Numbered from the stretch's first letter, positions 21,740-32,796 are shown. The stretch is 64,000 bases of DNA from Nematopogon swammerdamellus (GCA_946902875.1 OX336350.1:21380048-21444047); one strand, 5' to 3'. The notes: generated by a model not told the origin, from the letters alone. Numbers and translations are program-made.

Positions 21740-22050
21740 ATTTAGCTGTCGACATGCGATCGCTGAGTCGGTGCGCCTACTGAAAGACTTTCCTGGCTCC
21801 TTTGGCTCCTTTCGGCAGACTTCGGCTCGGAGGAAAGTGTGGTATGAGTGATGTTTTGGTGGTTTGAAAAAAAATAACCAGGGTTAATATAAAGAAGATG
21901 CGTCGCGTAGCGACTATATTAACCCTAACCTAATGTTGAGGCGGTGCATGTCGTTTTTGTTTACGTTTCGTTTCGAGCCGAGTGTTCACAAAAGGAGCCG
22001 AAAAGGAGCCGAAATGTCTTTCAGGTGTCGAACGCATCGCTGAGTGGCCG
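21740..22050. repeat. Degenerate foldback repeat
   Basis: The left arm (CTGAAAGACTTTCCTGGCTC and TTTGGCTCCTTTCGG) and the right arm (AAAAGGAGCCGAAATGTCTT) are inverted copies centred near 21903. An inner pair, GGGTTAATATA at 21881-21891 and TATATTAACCC at 21915-21925, is exact. The outer parts diverge. Confidence 0.55.
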
Positions 22051-22140
22051 CGTAGCACTGCGTGCGCATTGCTGCAACATGATTGGTAGGAATTTAGGCG
22101 ACACCGTATCCCTCATACACACATCCAACATTCACCCACG

Positions 22141-22195
22141 CACACTCACCCTCACACACACACACACACACCCTCACCCTCACCCTCACACACAC
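22141..22195 (+). repeat. CA / CACCCT simple repeat
   Basis: Runs of CA alternate with CCCTCA units immediately before the large hairpin. Confidence 0.85.
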
Positions 22196-22208
22196 GCTTG
22201 TCAAATTG

Positions 22209-22366
22209 TATAGCGCGGTTTTCTCAACCGTTCACTTCGAAAGAATGCGGCGCGCACCCTCCGCTCTCCGCCCCCATCGCAATTGCCCGTCAGTACGGTG
22301 GGGGCGGAGAGCGGAGAGTGCGCGCCGCATTCTTTCGAAGTGAACGGTTGAGAAAACCGCGTTATA
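22209..22366. repeat. Near-perfect hairpin, 68-bp arms, 22-nt loop
   Basis: Positions 22209-22276 pair with 22299-22366 with about two mismatches. The arms include GCGGTTTTCTCAACCGTTCA and CTCCGCTCTCCGCCCCCA. The stem is unusually GC-rich near the loop. No coding frame or second copy is seen. Either a very young foldback MITE or a structured-RNA precursor could give this form. Confidence 0.9.
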
Positions 22367-23180
22367 TGTTATGTTATTTAGTTATGTTAGTTAGTAGTTA
22401 TTATTTTTTTGTATAATATGTTGATTGTCATTGTTGTTTGTTTGTTTTCAGTCTCTTGGTTGGAAAGGGGAGCTCCTGAAAATCAGCTTCGCTGTCTCGG
22501 ATAGTGAGTCAGCTGAGTGGGCTCCCTTTTCGTCACATGTTATATGTTTATTTGTATTTGTAATTATTTGAGTTGTTGTGTGACGAAAAAATAAATCATT
22601 TCATTTCTCTACAAAGCGCTCTGATGACACATCTAGCCATTAGGTTGAGAGGTCTATGGATGCCGACATACGAATATCAAGTCAAATATATCTGCTCGCT
22701 TACGAGCATTGTCGCCTGGCTCGATCGTTTCACGGCCAGCGGGGAGTCGCATCTCAATTCCCGAGATTAATCACCTTGAAATGTTTATTTTATACACAAT
22801 TCAGCAATATACTTAGACAAAAGCAAAGCATTAGTGCGGAATGTATACATGAATTAAACATACGTCTGCCGCCGCAACCGCCGCGCGCCGCCGCGCCGCA
22901 CCTGACGCTGAAGTCCTCAAATATTCAAGCAGCAATTTGGTGCGCAGCCGGCTGGAGGAAGGAGCGCCCCTCCCGCGCGGAACCTCCGAGGCTGCTGAGT
23001 GTTGAGTGGAGCCGCGCGACCGATAAGCACCGCCGCCTCTCCTAATCTCTGCATTTACTCGTGCATCAAGTGCGCGAGGTTTCCAAATATCTCGCGCGCA
23101 GGCGAGCCTTTTTTTCGCTGAGTGATATCGATCCAACGTGAGATCTATATCGCCCGAACGAGAGCGATTATATGGCAGAA
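22367..23180. other. No gene; CpG-rich patch 22860-23050
   Basis: A possible LINE-like tail (AAATAAATCATTTCATTTC) lies at 22590-22608. The CG-rich stretch 22860-23050 has open frames on both strands with no recognisable protein. Confidence 0.35.
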
Positions 23181-23670
23181 TATACAGGTTGTTTCAGGAT
23201 AGGGTTTCGTAACTTCAGGGGTCGAAAGGGGTCCATATTTGAAGACGAAAAGCTCTGAAACGTTTTCCCCGATTCGGTCATTTCATAGTACTTTTTGGTG
23301 AAAATCGTTTAGTCGAGATTTGGTGGACGGTTAACGTCCACCTTTATTAAATAAAAATAAAATGATTAACTTATATACGAGTACTTAACTAGTAGAATTG
23401 AACTGCATGTAGGTAAATTCCAAACACTTAAATTTGAATGACATCAAAAGAAAAATGGGACTGGACTAGGTCATTGCACTCCCTAGACCTAAACAGCGCT
23501 GTTGCCAAATTTCCCCAAACTCACTGTCCATCGAGTTTATATTCCAATTTTAAATTTTTGTATGAAAAAAAATACGGATTGTCGATTTGAGTGATATGGA
23601 TTTTTTCTTCTAATAATGAGTACTTTCTATTCCTGAAGTTTCTCAAGCCTATCCTGAAACACCCTGTATA
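23181..23670. mobile_element. TATACAGG MITE, copy 2 (490 bp)
   Basis: The left end TATACAGGTTGTTTCAGGAT and right end ATCCTGAAACACCCTGTATA are nearly perfect inverted repeats, better preserved than at 5615-6108. The interior is collinear with that copy, with small indels. Confidence 0.85.
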
Positions 23671-23863
23671 ACTTCTCTAGCGGACGATTTGCGTACTAAA
23701 AGAATATTGTTTTATTATGCTATATGCTGCGCCTACGCCCTTTCTTTTGTACAACTGTATGCTCTTTACGCGTGATTGCTGTGTGATGATAATGTATGTA
23801 CAATTGAATAAATAAAGGAAGGGAATGTTATTGAGTAAAAAAAAAAATATTAATAAATTACTA

Positions 23864-24020
23864 TTCTATTAATGTTGTTGTTGCTGTTGTTTATTGATCA
23901 TTAATATGGCAGTTAGACTGCACTCGAACTTGTCACAATTTGTTCTATCCGATTCGATTACACCCAAGAAGAGGAGCCGGCAAGAAACTACCCAGTTTTT
24001 TAATAAATTAATATGCCACG
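23864..24020 (-). repeat. LINE 3' untranslated fragment
   Basis: The minus strand carries the GTTTCTTGCCGGCTCCTCTT type motif and ends in a TTG/AATAAACAACAG simple tail. It resembles the 3' region of the LINE at 24136-25375 but is a different subfamily. Confidence 0.5.
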
Positions 24021-24067
24021 TTCGCCTGCATGTACTTCTCCCACATCCTAAAGGTTAGTTAGAATAG

Positions 24068-24135
24068 AATGCCTCGCGGCATTAAGCTCGCCTGTTGTAC
24101 CTAATTTTGATAAATTGGTGTTCAATAAAGAATAT
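24068..24135 (+). repeat. LINE 3' end fragment
   Basis: GCCTCGCGGCATTAAGCTCG to GGTGTTCAATAAAGAATATG, the same terminal sequence as 18786-18855. It meets the 3' end of an oppositely oriented LINE at about 24136. Confidence 0.7.
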
Positions 24136-25375
24136 GTTTATTGTTTATTGTATAATTTCATCCATAGGTACGTAACCTACGCTTGGACATGTCGAAAATT
24201 CCGCCAGTTCTAAATTCAATGCGAAGAAGAACTGACAAACAAACTTCGCAAGTCACAATGTTTTGTTAGTACCTTATAAGTATTATATTATAGTAACTTA
24301 CAAATAATTAACCCATACTACCGCTCACAAGAGCATTAATATTTACAGCATAAACATGAATACTGAAGAATTTGACCACACTGCCTATTTAAATTACCTA
24401 TATCTGGTGTATAGTGCCATCGTCAATTTTGATACTTCATATTATATCAAGTCAAAAAATAAATAAAAATTAGTTTACATTTATTACAAAGAGATGTAAT
24501 AAGTCATATAAAAAAATGTAATGATACAAAGTGTATCCAAATGTCAAATTGTCAAAGTTTGTTAGTGGAAAAAACAGTAGTCAAACTCTTAGATAAAACT
24601 ACGGTCAGTTAATGCATCCTTAATAGTGTAATAACTCTTTTCAATTAACATTAATTTAATCCGTTGTTTGAAATTATTATCATCTAATTGTTTTATGTTA
24701 GAAGACAGTTTATTATAAAATCTAACACTATTACAAATAAAGCTTTTTGAGGTTTTAGCTAATCTATGTCTTATTAGTTGTACATTATTCTTACACCGCG
24801 TATCATAGTTATGATTGTCGGAATTAAGAGAGGAATCATTAATGTATTTTCTGGCATAGCATATGTTCTGGTAAACATATGCACTTGGTAAAGTCATGAT
24901 TCCTATCTCCCCGAACGCTGTCCTACAAGTATCTCTAGTTTTCATATTTAGGATGTACCGCAAGGCCCTCTTCTGTAATAAAAATATTCTATTTGAGTCT
25001 GCTGCATTTCCCCAAAACATAAGGCCATATGACATGATGCTGTCAAAATAGGCATGATAAACCGTCTTTGCAGCATGAGTTCCGCATAGCTCTTTAATTT
25101 TTTTTATAGCATAACAAGCGGAACTCAACTTACCAGCTAAAGAGTTTATGTGGGCTTTCCAAGTAAAACTTTTATCAAATATTACCCCAAGAAAAGTTAG
25201 TTCATTAGCAAGGTTTAATGACAAGTTTTCTGCAGTTTTTAATATGGCATCAGTGTTATTACGTCTATGAGTACCTAGAGCAAAGTGCACAATGTTAGTT
25301 TTGTTAACATTTAGTAATAGATTGTTGCATTCGAACCATGATTTTAGAGATTTTAGAGATGTAAATGCATACATA
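24136..25375 (-). mobile_element. 5'-truncated Jockey/CR1-like LINE
   Basis: The element ends in tandem AATAAAC units on the minus strand, carries about 450 bp of 3' untranslated sequence and has an open coding end. The 5' break is abrupt, at an ATT-rich stretch at 25375, as expected for incomplete target-primed reverse transcription. A second copy of its last ~670 bp is at 49447-50115. Confidence 0.8.
24589..25374 (-). CDS. LINE reverse transcriptase, C-terminal 261 codons
   Basis: The frame is open and lies after the reverse-transcriptase catalytic core. WFECNNLLLNVNKT (13-26) is the post-YADD segment, LGVIFDKSFTW (62-72) is the next conserved block, YGLMFWGNA (116-124) lies in the thumb region and QKRALRYI (134-141) follows. 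The N-terminal endonuclease and the catalytic aspartates are lost by 5' truncation. The first Met is an accident of the truncation point. Absence of stop codons suggests a fairly recent insertion. Confidence 0.85.
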   Translation of the reverse strand: MYAFTSLKSLKSWFECNNLLLNVNKTNIVHFALGTHRRNNTDAILKTAENLSLNLANELTFLGVIFDKSFTWKAHINSLAGKLSSACYAIKKIKELCGTHAAKTVYHAYFDSIMSYGLMFWGNAADSNRIFLLQKRALRYILNMKTRDTCRTAFGEIGIMTLPSAYVYQNICYARKYINDSSLNSDNHNYDTRCKNNVQLIRHRLAKTSKSFICNSVRFYNKLSSNIKQLDDNNFKQRIKLMLIEKSYYTIKDALTDRSFI

Positions 25376-26064
25376 TTATATTATTATTATTATAACGCTA
25401 ATATACTTCCTAAATAATCTGATGAAATGGGTTAGTGTTCAGCTACTCAGCGATAACTAACAAGCGGCGAGTGAGGCACGCAGGCACTCACAACATATCT
25501 CTGATAAGAATAGCCTCGAGATCACTCTTGTATTGTGGAAAGTGTATTTCCATCTCATAAATCAAGTGTACTCGTATAGTTGCCATCCGACCTCCGCGCC
25601 TCGCGGGAGTGAGAGTCCTTCAGCCGAAAATATGAAAATTGCTTCGCGCACGAGAGCCGCCGCGCTCAAACATGCCGCGACACCGGGCTGTGCATATTTC
25701 AGTAGTCGCGTCTACACACAATTAGTGGCACTTGAGCGGGTTTGCCCCGGGCTAACTTCGCCTATTTATATTGACGCGCCACTAATCAAGCTTGCCGTGC
25801 CGCGGGTGCGGGTAACAAGTTTTAGCCATTTCGCTTCGCACGCAGCTCTGGTTCATTGTGTTAAAACGTACATAATAACTAATTAGTAGGTTACTGATTG
25901 TGTTATTCCTGGTGGCGACCGTTCCGACGCGCGGGTGACATGCCGGTTGGGTGCGCGAATTAAAACTCATTTCAAATTCATATAAAATTGTATTATACTG
26001 TCTAGGCTGTTTTTATTTATTTATTTTGACATTCAACGAGTAACACATAATTATAACAAAAATT
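25376..26064. other. No recognised gene; CpG-rich 25570-25860
   Basis: The plus-strand open stretch 25533-25886 is CG-rich but matches nothing I know, and a shorter frame overlaps it on the minus strand. Possibly host low-copy DNA. Confidence 0.35.
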
Positions 26065-26280
26065 ACTTACCGTTTTAACCCGCCCGGGTTGGCACCACCG
26101 CACTGAACGAAAGGTCGGTTGAAACGGCTATTTAAATAGTTCGTGTTTTCCATCCAGTTCATTGTAGCCGGGACGACAGAAGGGAAGCACTGACATGGCA
26201 CCTAGTTCACTAAGGTGTTATTGGCTGACATCGCGGATGTAGTAGGTGATGTAGCCAACCCAGTCAGTTTCCATAAATAA
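26065..26280 (+). mobile_element. SINE body H, 5'-truncated
   Basis: The copy starts at the ACCCGCCCGGGTTGG part of body H, with a small deletion just before it. It keeps the GGCTATTTAAATAG block and the TAGGTGATGTAGCC tail and ends TTTCCATAAATAA. Confidence 0.8.
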
Positions 26281-26657
26281 CAAATCTTAAATTGTGTCCC
26301 ACAAATTAAATATACAAAAATTTAAGGAGAAAAAAAGACAAACTAAAGCTAAAGCTACTCACACCCACAACACAGAGTCGTGAAGCAACAAATAGGAGAC
26401 AACTGTAATTTGATTAAAGAGCGAGTCCTAACATAAGATAAAACACAGCAAAGAGCAAAAAGCACGAGCTTGAATGCAAAACATCAGCAGCGCACTCCCA
26501 ACTATTAGGTATAGTTATTCTAGCTCTCAAACTGTATCTTAACACTGTAAGCGGTGTCTATTGTGTAGCTAGTCACAATGTATTGTAATCGAAGATGTTA
26601 AAAAAAACCAGCGAAGTTTCTTGCCGGTTCTTTGTGGGTGTAATCGATCTGGATTGT
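26281..26657 (+). repeat. Spacer with LINE-type 3' motif
   Basis: The last ~150 bp contain GCGAAGTTTCTTGCCGGTTC, a motif found in LINE 3' regions of this window on the other strand. The rest is AT-rich with no recognised feature. Confidence 0.4.
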
Positions 26658-26901
26658 AAAAAAAACTGGCCAAGTGCCAGTCGGACTCGCGCACCGAGGT
26701 TTCCGCAACAAAAAAAACATTGAAAAGAAAAACTTCTATTTTTTTATATCGGCGATAATAACATATTCTGTGAAAATTTCAACGGGCTACCTATTACTGT
26801 TCAAGAGATACAGCTCTCGGACAGAAAGACGGGCAGACAGACAGACAGACGACGACGTAGGCTTAATAATAGGCTTCCGTACGGGATACGGAAGCCTAAC
26901 A
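26658..26901 (+). mobile_element. GGCCAAG repeat, short form
   Basis: The head ACTGGCCAAGTGCCAGTC is joined directly to the second half (TTTCAACGGGCTACCTATTA). It lacks the CCATCTATGGCGTG and CTTCATATTAG blocks. It ends ACGGGATACGGAAGCC. Confidence 0.8.
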
Positions 26902-27956
26902 AACAGGACAAATTCAAGCGTAGTTTACTACCATACGAATGTTGAATAAAAAATATAGAACTAAATACGCATCATACAATAAGGCAACACAGATTTAGGC
27001 GGATTTATTTACCTTAACAATATATTTATTCCTATCCTTGAACTTTGACCGCACGTTCTTTTGCTCTGTTGTTGGAATAGAATATAAACTCTTTATTGCA
27101 CATAATTCAAAGATAAAGAATACGTTTGTGAAATAAACAAGACAATGCAGGAGTGCGACAGGGAGGAAATAATATATATAAGTAATATTATATATAAGTG
27201 AGTCACCTTTTGGAAATTATATAGAAGGGAAAATTATATATAAGAGAAAGGACAGATGAAAATATGTACTGAAAAGTAGCGAATGTACATATTATACATT
27301 ATATATTTTATTTTATATTATAAAATAAAAAATATATGTTATACATAGATAAAAAAATATTTTAGTATATATTACGTATATGTATTTAGTATATGTATTT
27401 AAATACCAAACGCCGAAGTTATTCGCAAAAACCATAATTGTTTGATTAATCGGTCAACTTTCAGAAAAGTAAAAACAATTATGTGACAACTTAGCTGCTA
27501 TTGTGGCCGCGCCGCCACCGCCGCCCGCCATAACGAGTATATCAAATGTCGAGGAATATGTCATATGAATGAGTTTGTTTTGCTACCAAATAGAACATGC
27601 TCAGTTCAGGTGATTAGTAGGAAGGAGGTGGTTGGTACGGTAGACAAACCGAATTAGTTGTTCACCAATACCGCCCGGTTGAGTTTCCCGCGCTCACCAC
27701 ACAGCGTTGTTGGGTGCGTGATCAACTGATCACACGCGATGGCCACATTATCACTGTCACTATCTACCGGCCGGGTAGTCATTTAGCCAAGTTTCACTAC
27801 TACACAATGCCTGAATGCTGCGTTTAAAAATGTATATTAATTCTGTATTGTTTTCTTTTGTTTTTCAAAGGCATTTAAATGTAAATTTTCACTTCATCGT
27901 GTTAAGCGAGTGCGGTTCAAAATAAAATAATTAAGTAAAAAATACTAGTGGGTGAC
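26902..27956. other. No gene; LINE tail and AT-rich DNA
   Basis: A minus-strand LINE-like 3' end (GGAATAGAATATAAACTCTT) begins near 27074. The stretch 27160-27400 is very AT-rich with AATATATA repeats. The part 27500-27800 is more balanced but has no recognised feature. Confidence 0.4.
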
Positions 27957-28277
27957 TTTTTTTTTATGGAAACTGACACGGTTGGCTACATCACCTACAA
28001 CATCCGTGATGTCAGCGCATAACACCGGGTGAACTTGGTGCCACGTCAGTGCTTCCCTTCGGTCGTGCCGGCTACACTGAACTGGACGGAAAACACAAAC
28101 TATTTACATAGCCGTTTCGACCGACCTTTCATTCAGTGCGGTGGTACCAACCCGGGCGGGTTAAACCCTACCACCTAGTGATATAAGAAGGGAGTCATAT
28201 CCCTTAGTCGCCTTTTACGAAATACACGGGGAGAGATGCAGTGGGGCTATTCTTTTAAAGTACCGGCCCCACACGGT
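27957..28277 (-). mobile_element. SINE, body H with head A, full length
   Basis: Minus-strand copy with a poly-A tail, complete body H and complete head A. It differs little from the copies at 12662, 59537 and 60449, pointing to a recently active subfamily. Confidence 0.85.
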
Positions 28278-28566
28278 ACAAAAATGTTGACAATACAAGC
28301 GCATAGCACTATTCAAGTACTGTTAGTTAGATTACAATTTTGTTTTTAAATGGCACAAAATGGTTTTTCTTGCTGCGATCCGATGAATGCGACCGGGGCG
28401 CGCCGCCGCCGACATTACTATACATTTTATATACTAGAAATTACTATACATTTGTAAAGCAGAAATTACTATACATTTATGGACGATGCGCCAGAGTGGA
28501 CTGTCCAGAAATGACAAATTAAGCAAGAAAAAAAACATAAACCTGAAAGTAATAACATTTCAGCTC
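28278..28566. other. Spacer with a short local duplication
   Basis: The block AGAAATTACTATACATTT is repeated at about 28435 and 28460. No gene is recognised. Confidence 0.35.
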
Positions 28567-28882
28567 GTGTCAGCCGAAATGGCCAGAACGTGAATTTACA
28601 CCTGCTGCTTCACCGTTCGGAACCAGTGTAAAACTGTAGTTCCCTTCCCTTACCCCTTACTAGGTGGTAGGCTCAAATTGTAGCCGACCGGGTTGATACC
28701 ACCGTACTGGATGTAAGATGGCCGCATAGCAGCCTCGGCTGTGTTCTACTCTAGTTCAGTATAACCAGCAATCCACGGAAGTTTCAGGTATGGCACCTAC
28801 CTTCTCGGAGGTGATATTGGCTGGTCGGAGCATGTGCTATGGCCCCTCCGACTCAGCCACCCATAACGGATTACATAAAAAA
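28567..28882 (+). mobile_element. SINE family 3, related body
   Basis: The start (GTGTCAGCCGAAATGGCCAG) may be a degenerate tRNA-like head with a B-box-like CGTTCGGAACC. The body shares ACTAGGTGGTAGG and TTGATACCACCG with body H but diverges into GTAAGATGGCCGCATAGCAG and GAGGTGATATTGGCTGG. It ends at a poly-A run. Related pieces are at 44967-45152 and 36118-36210. Confidence 0.7.
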
Positions 28883-29467
28883 ACATAGATGCAACGAACG
28901 AGAACAGAGTTACCCACCGGCACAATCCTACTAAAGTGCAGAGAGAACTATTTGAATGTATCGTGTTTCAAAATTAAATTGATTCCGTTTGAGACCGCTC
29001 CGACCCGTCCCGCAGTTCTCTCGTCCGATTTCGTTAGCGATGCTCGCGCACAAGTTGATTGGCACTCTATGTAACTGCCCCTCGGTCCGCCCCGCCACCG
29101 CCCCGCCCCGCCCCACACCGCGCGTGTGAAACGCTGCATGATTAATGTTTTCATTTGCTCTCCATTTCTGCTTTTTCTGGGCGTCCAGAGCGAGTGATAA
29201 ATGACATAAACCACACGACTGTGAAATGCGTTGTCAACTTTCACCCGAATGTTTTAGGACTTTCGCGAGGCTGAAAAATTAAGCTCTTTTACGAGTCTAC
29301 TCTGCAGAGTTTACGAGTTCCCAGGAAAGTCATAAAAGCAAAATTGCTGTCTGCTTCCGAATTCAGACTTCTCTCGGTCCCGCCCCGCACCGACACTCTC
29401 CGGTGTTCACCAAAACTTCGTCTGTCTTTCTTCAAGATGTCTTGTGTAATTCTTCTATTTATTTGCC
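28883..29467. other. No recognised gene
   Basis: A C-rich tract at 29080-29112 could form a G-quadruplex on the minus strand. Overlapping open stretches on both strands near 28890-29240 are not protein-like. Confidence 0.35.
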
Positions 29468-29620
29468 TGTTTTATGGAACCTGACTTGACTGGCAACATC
29501 ACCTCCTGCACCTGTTAGCCCATCCCAGCTTGGTGATATAGGTGCCACGTCAGTGCTTCCCTTTGTACGGAAAGCGCTGCAAAGCTTTGTTCTGTGCTAA
29601 GCTAGGCCGGCTCTGAAGAG
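29468..29620 (-). repeat. Diverged SINE tail
   Basis: TTTTATGGAACCTGACTTGA, GGCAACATCACCT and GGTGCCACGTCAGTGCTTCC match the inverted tail of body H with many changes, then leave it. Confidence 0.55.
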
Positions 29621-29990
29621 GTATCGTACCGGTGCTACGCTGGTCCTTATTTGCTAACGTCTCGTCGGTGGCCGTCGTAGCAGTCCTCGTAGCGCGCTAC
29701 GCTCGCTCGGCTCGTAGAGCCCGCTACGCGGCGTAGCGGTGCTACGGGAATCCTTTGTTCGAGAGCGCCGCAGTGTGCACCGCCACAGACATTTCTTGAC
29801 GGTTCTCTTTCTATTTACTTGGTTTAAGTCTGATTTTAATTTATTTGTTTGGAAGGGTAACTTTGTCCTATTTTAATTTTAATGATTATAATAGGACAAA
29901 CTAATTAAGATATTTGTTTTTTAATGTTGATTTTCTTTCACCTTTGAAAAAAAATATTTTTATTATTTTCTGTTATTTACCATTTTATGT
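29621..29990. other. GTAGC-rich stretch and AT-rich spacer
   Basis: Between 29630 and 29760 short words such as GTAGCG, GCTACG and CTCGTAG recur in both orientations and would form several small stems. The rest is AT-rich. Confidence 0.4.
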
Positions 29991-30095
29991 GATAAGGGAA
30001 GCACTGACAAGCCACCTAGTTCACCCGGTGTTATGGATGACATCACGGATGTTGTGGGTGATGCAGCCAACCGTGTCAGTTTCCATAAATAAAAA
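29991..30095 (+). repeat. SINE body H, 3' fragment
   Basis: From AGGGAAGCACTGACAAGCC through CACCCGGTGTTATGG to TCAGTTTCCATAAATAAA. Only the last third of the element remains. Confidence 0.8.
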
Positions 30096-30182
30096 TTTAT
30101 TTTGCCAAAATGCATCGCTTTTTTTACCGACTAATAGCTAAACAGAAACGTTCTCCTAGTTATTATCGTAGGTATGTATGTA

Positions 30183-30536
30183 CTGTGTAGGACAGGTACT
30201 TAAAAAAGAATAGCCCCCACTCCATCTCTCCCCGTGCATATCGTAAAAGGCGACCAAGGTATAAAGACGAGACGGCGCGGCGTGTAAAGAACAACAGGTT
30301 AGCCACCTCTCACCTTGGCACGGTCCTTCCACCGAGTCATGCAACAGGTGGGTCTTCATGCCTTACTTGCTGCTTGATAGTTATATCTTGTCCCAATACT
30401 GTGTTCTGCTCTAATTTACCAGAGTCCTTTTTAAATGAATGTGAAATGTTAGAATATGTCGCATCCGAGTGCAATGTGCTGTCTATGGATGATGAATAAA
30501 GAAAAAAACAACACCGATTACTCTGCATACTTTATC
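30183..30536 (+). mobile_element. SINE family 2 (head A + body Z), diverged
   Basis: Head A has several changes. Body Z is recognisable by CCTTCCACCGAGTCATGCA and CCTTACTTGCTGCTTGAT, and near the end by AACACCGATTACTCTGC. An older copy, with rearranged sequence between those blocks. Confidence 0.7.
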
Positions 30537-31248
30537 GTTATTATAGTTTTGTGACTCTGTTCAAAATTTTAATTTCTATTGGTCAAATAATAAAAGCTAG
30601 GTGTTGGACAAGTCAGGTGTGTCGGAAAAGTGCGCCACGCTCTACCGCCCATTCACATCGACCGCCGCCCCCCGCCCCGCCCCCGCCCCACCCCCGCCAC
30701 ACCCCCGCCCCGCCTTGAATGCAGCAGCTCTTTGTTTGCATCCTGCGAATTGAGCCTGCATTCGGCCGTTTTGAATTTGTCTTCAGTCCCTTGCGGTCTG
30801 ATATTGATCAAGTTTCTAGGAATATATGAATATTGAGAATATTGACGCCCGAATATAAATATTATTACATTTTTATTATTGAAAGCGCGACATGTGGCGC
30901 CTAGCCACCTATAAGGTGTCTAACGACGCTCATGGTCATTCGGTCGTATGCGGAGTTGCGAATACCGTGTCGGTCTGACAGATGCCTATTCACGCATTGA
31001 AAGATCCCAGACTGTAGGTACTTCGGGGAAAATATATAGGCGGGAAGAGTGTTTCAGAGTTTACCGGTTCTGTAGAGGAAAGCTATTTGTACCATGATTT
31101 ATTATGTGTATATTCGCAGTGAAGTGTCGGTTCTTTATGAACGGTCACGCCAGTCGGTGCTCAAGCTAATTTACGACATGTATAGTAATTTAAAAACGTT
31201 TAAATCATTATAAATTTTTATTTGATGTATGTGTGGTTTTCCTAATTC
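30537..31248. other. No gene; C-rich tract
   Basis: A dense CCCCGCCCC tract at 30660-30715 gives repeated G runs on the minus strand, a G-quadruplex-type sequence. The remainder has no recognised feature. Confidence 0.4.
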
Positions 31249-31250
31249 TT

Positions 31251-31338
31251 ATGGTTCCGTATCTGTCGTACGGGACCACAGAACACCTATTAATAACTTC
31301 CATTATCTTTGTACGGGACCCTATTACTAAGCCTACGC

Positions 31339-31369
<31 letters not shown>

Positions 31370-31676
31370 CTGTCCGAGTGCTGTATCTCTTGAACAGTAA
31401 TAGGTAGCCCGTTGAAATGTTGACCGATATAACAACAAATAATAAAAATAATAAAAATTAAAAAAGTCATGGGGGTTCCCATAGAAGAAACCAAAAAGTT
31501 GTATGCGCGCGCGCCATCTACCAAATAGACTATGAAGCATTTTAACTAATCATGAATTTGAACTAATATGAAGCATTTCATAACACGCCATAGATGGCGT
31601 GAGTGGCGCTAACCATGACATGGCGATACGGAACCCTCGGCGCGTGAGTTCGACTCGCACTTCGCCGGTTTTTTTC
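31251..31676 (-). mobile_element. GGCCAAG repeat, long copy
   Basis: The ends and all internal blocks are present. The left end is partly duplicated, so the GTACGGGACC sequence occurs twice (near 31270 and 31313). The GTCT/GTCC run lies at about 31339-31373. Confidence 0.85.
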
Positions 31677-31979
31677 TTAGTTTTGATACCAACCACTTTT
31701 AAGACAATGAAAACTTTTCTAGGGCGTTCTCCATTCAACCGCCACCCCTGTAATTAGGAAGTTATCACAGCGTAATTGTTCTTCCGTCACCAGATTGAGC
31801 GGAAATTGAGCGCGGCGAGTGCGCGGAGAGCGCGTCGAGTGTTTTCTTACCGCCGCGCCCCCGCGCCGCGTGCGTCGGTTCCCACGCTCGCGTACTCGTG
31901 CATGTAATGGCGTAACTCGTTCTGTCTAGTGAATACTGAACACGCACTCGTCGCACCCTCCTGTTATTATTCTCGCCAC
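31677..31979. other. No recognised feature
   Basis: CG-rich around 31800-31900. No coding or repeat signal that I can place. Confidence 0.3.
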
Positions 31980-32694
31980 TGCACAGTGTTATGGGAGCCG
32001 ATTTTCGGACACTATCCTTTTATTTAAAAAATCGAAAGTTGATTATATTTAAAGTGCGAGAGAAATTTTCAAAAATGTGCCTTTTAATGAGCCGAAAAAA
32101 AAAGAAAAAAAAATTCTGGTTGGAAAACAAAGATGTTTATTGAGAAATTGTATTTATGGTTCCAAAGCATTTTCAAAATGCAATTTTTTTCAATAATTAT
32201 CTAAGTGCAAGCTTTGTCTGGAATCGAAATATTTAATTAAATAAATTTTTTGTTTTCATTTTTTTCTCAATCATTCCACTGTAGTAGGTCGAGATATCTA
32301 CAGGAAAGAAAGACCACTCAGTTGTCTATGATCTCTGAAAATATCACAACCAAATACCGTGGGATCTAGAAGTTACATGCAATTTAATTTTTTCAGCAGG
32401 GTTGTCACAAAAATGATAAGGGGAGGTAAAATAAAATAAAAGGAAAAATCGCAAAAATTGGGACGCTATTTCTAGGCATGCATGTTGTTTATTTATTCTT
32501 TAATACTAGAAATTTTCCAGTCATTTTGAGTCATTTTTTCGGCTCATTAAAAGGCACATTTTTGAAAATTTTTATCTTATGAAAAAATTTTGACAAACGG
32601 GAGTTTTTCTCTCGCACTTGAAATATAATCAACTTTCGATGTTTTAAATAAAAAGAATAGTGTCCGAATATCGTCTGCCATAACACACTGTGCA
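31980..32694. mobile_element. MITE with long inverted repeats (715 bp)
   Basis: The left end is TGCACAGTGTTATGG and the right end is CCATAACACACTGTGCA. The arms continue inward over about 110-160 bp through TTCGGACACTAT, TCGAAAGTTGATTATATTT and AAATGTGCCTTTTAATGAGC. The right arm has a 35-50 bp insertion relative to the left. The centre is AT-rich and non-coding. A CAGTG terminus is seen in some hAT elements, but I cannot see a clear 8-bp target duplication. Confidence 0.75.
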
Positions 32695-32796
32695 CCGCAC
32701 CGTTTTAAAAGGCCGGCAAAAAGGCCGCGACGACACACAGGCACGCCCGTCCCTAACACAAATAATTGCTCAGGATTCGGCTACTGATGGGGCGCG

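Noticed and set aside
25533..25886. 117-codon open frame as a gene
   Set aside because: CG-rich with another frame overlapping on the minus strand, no known motif, no repeat or splice support.
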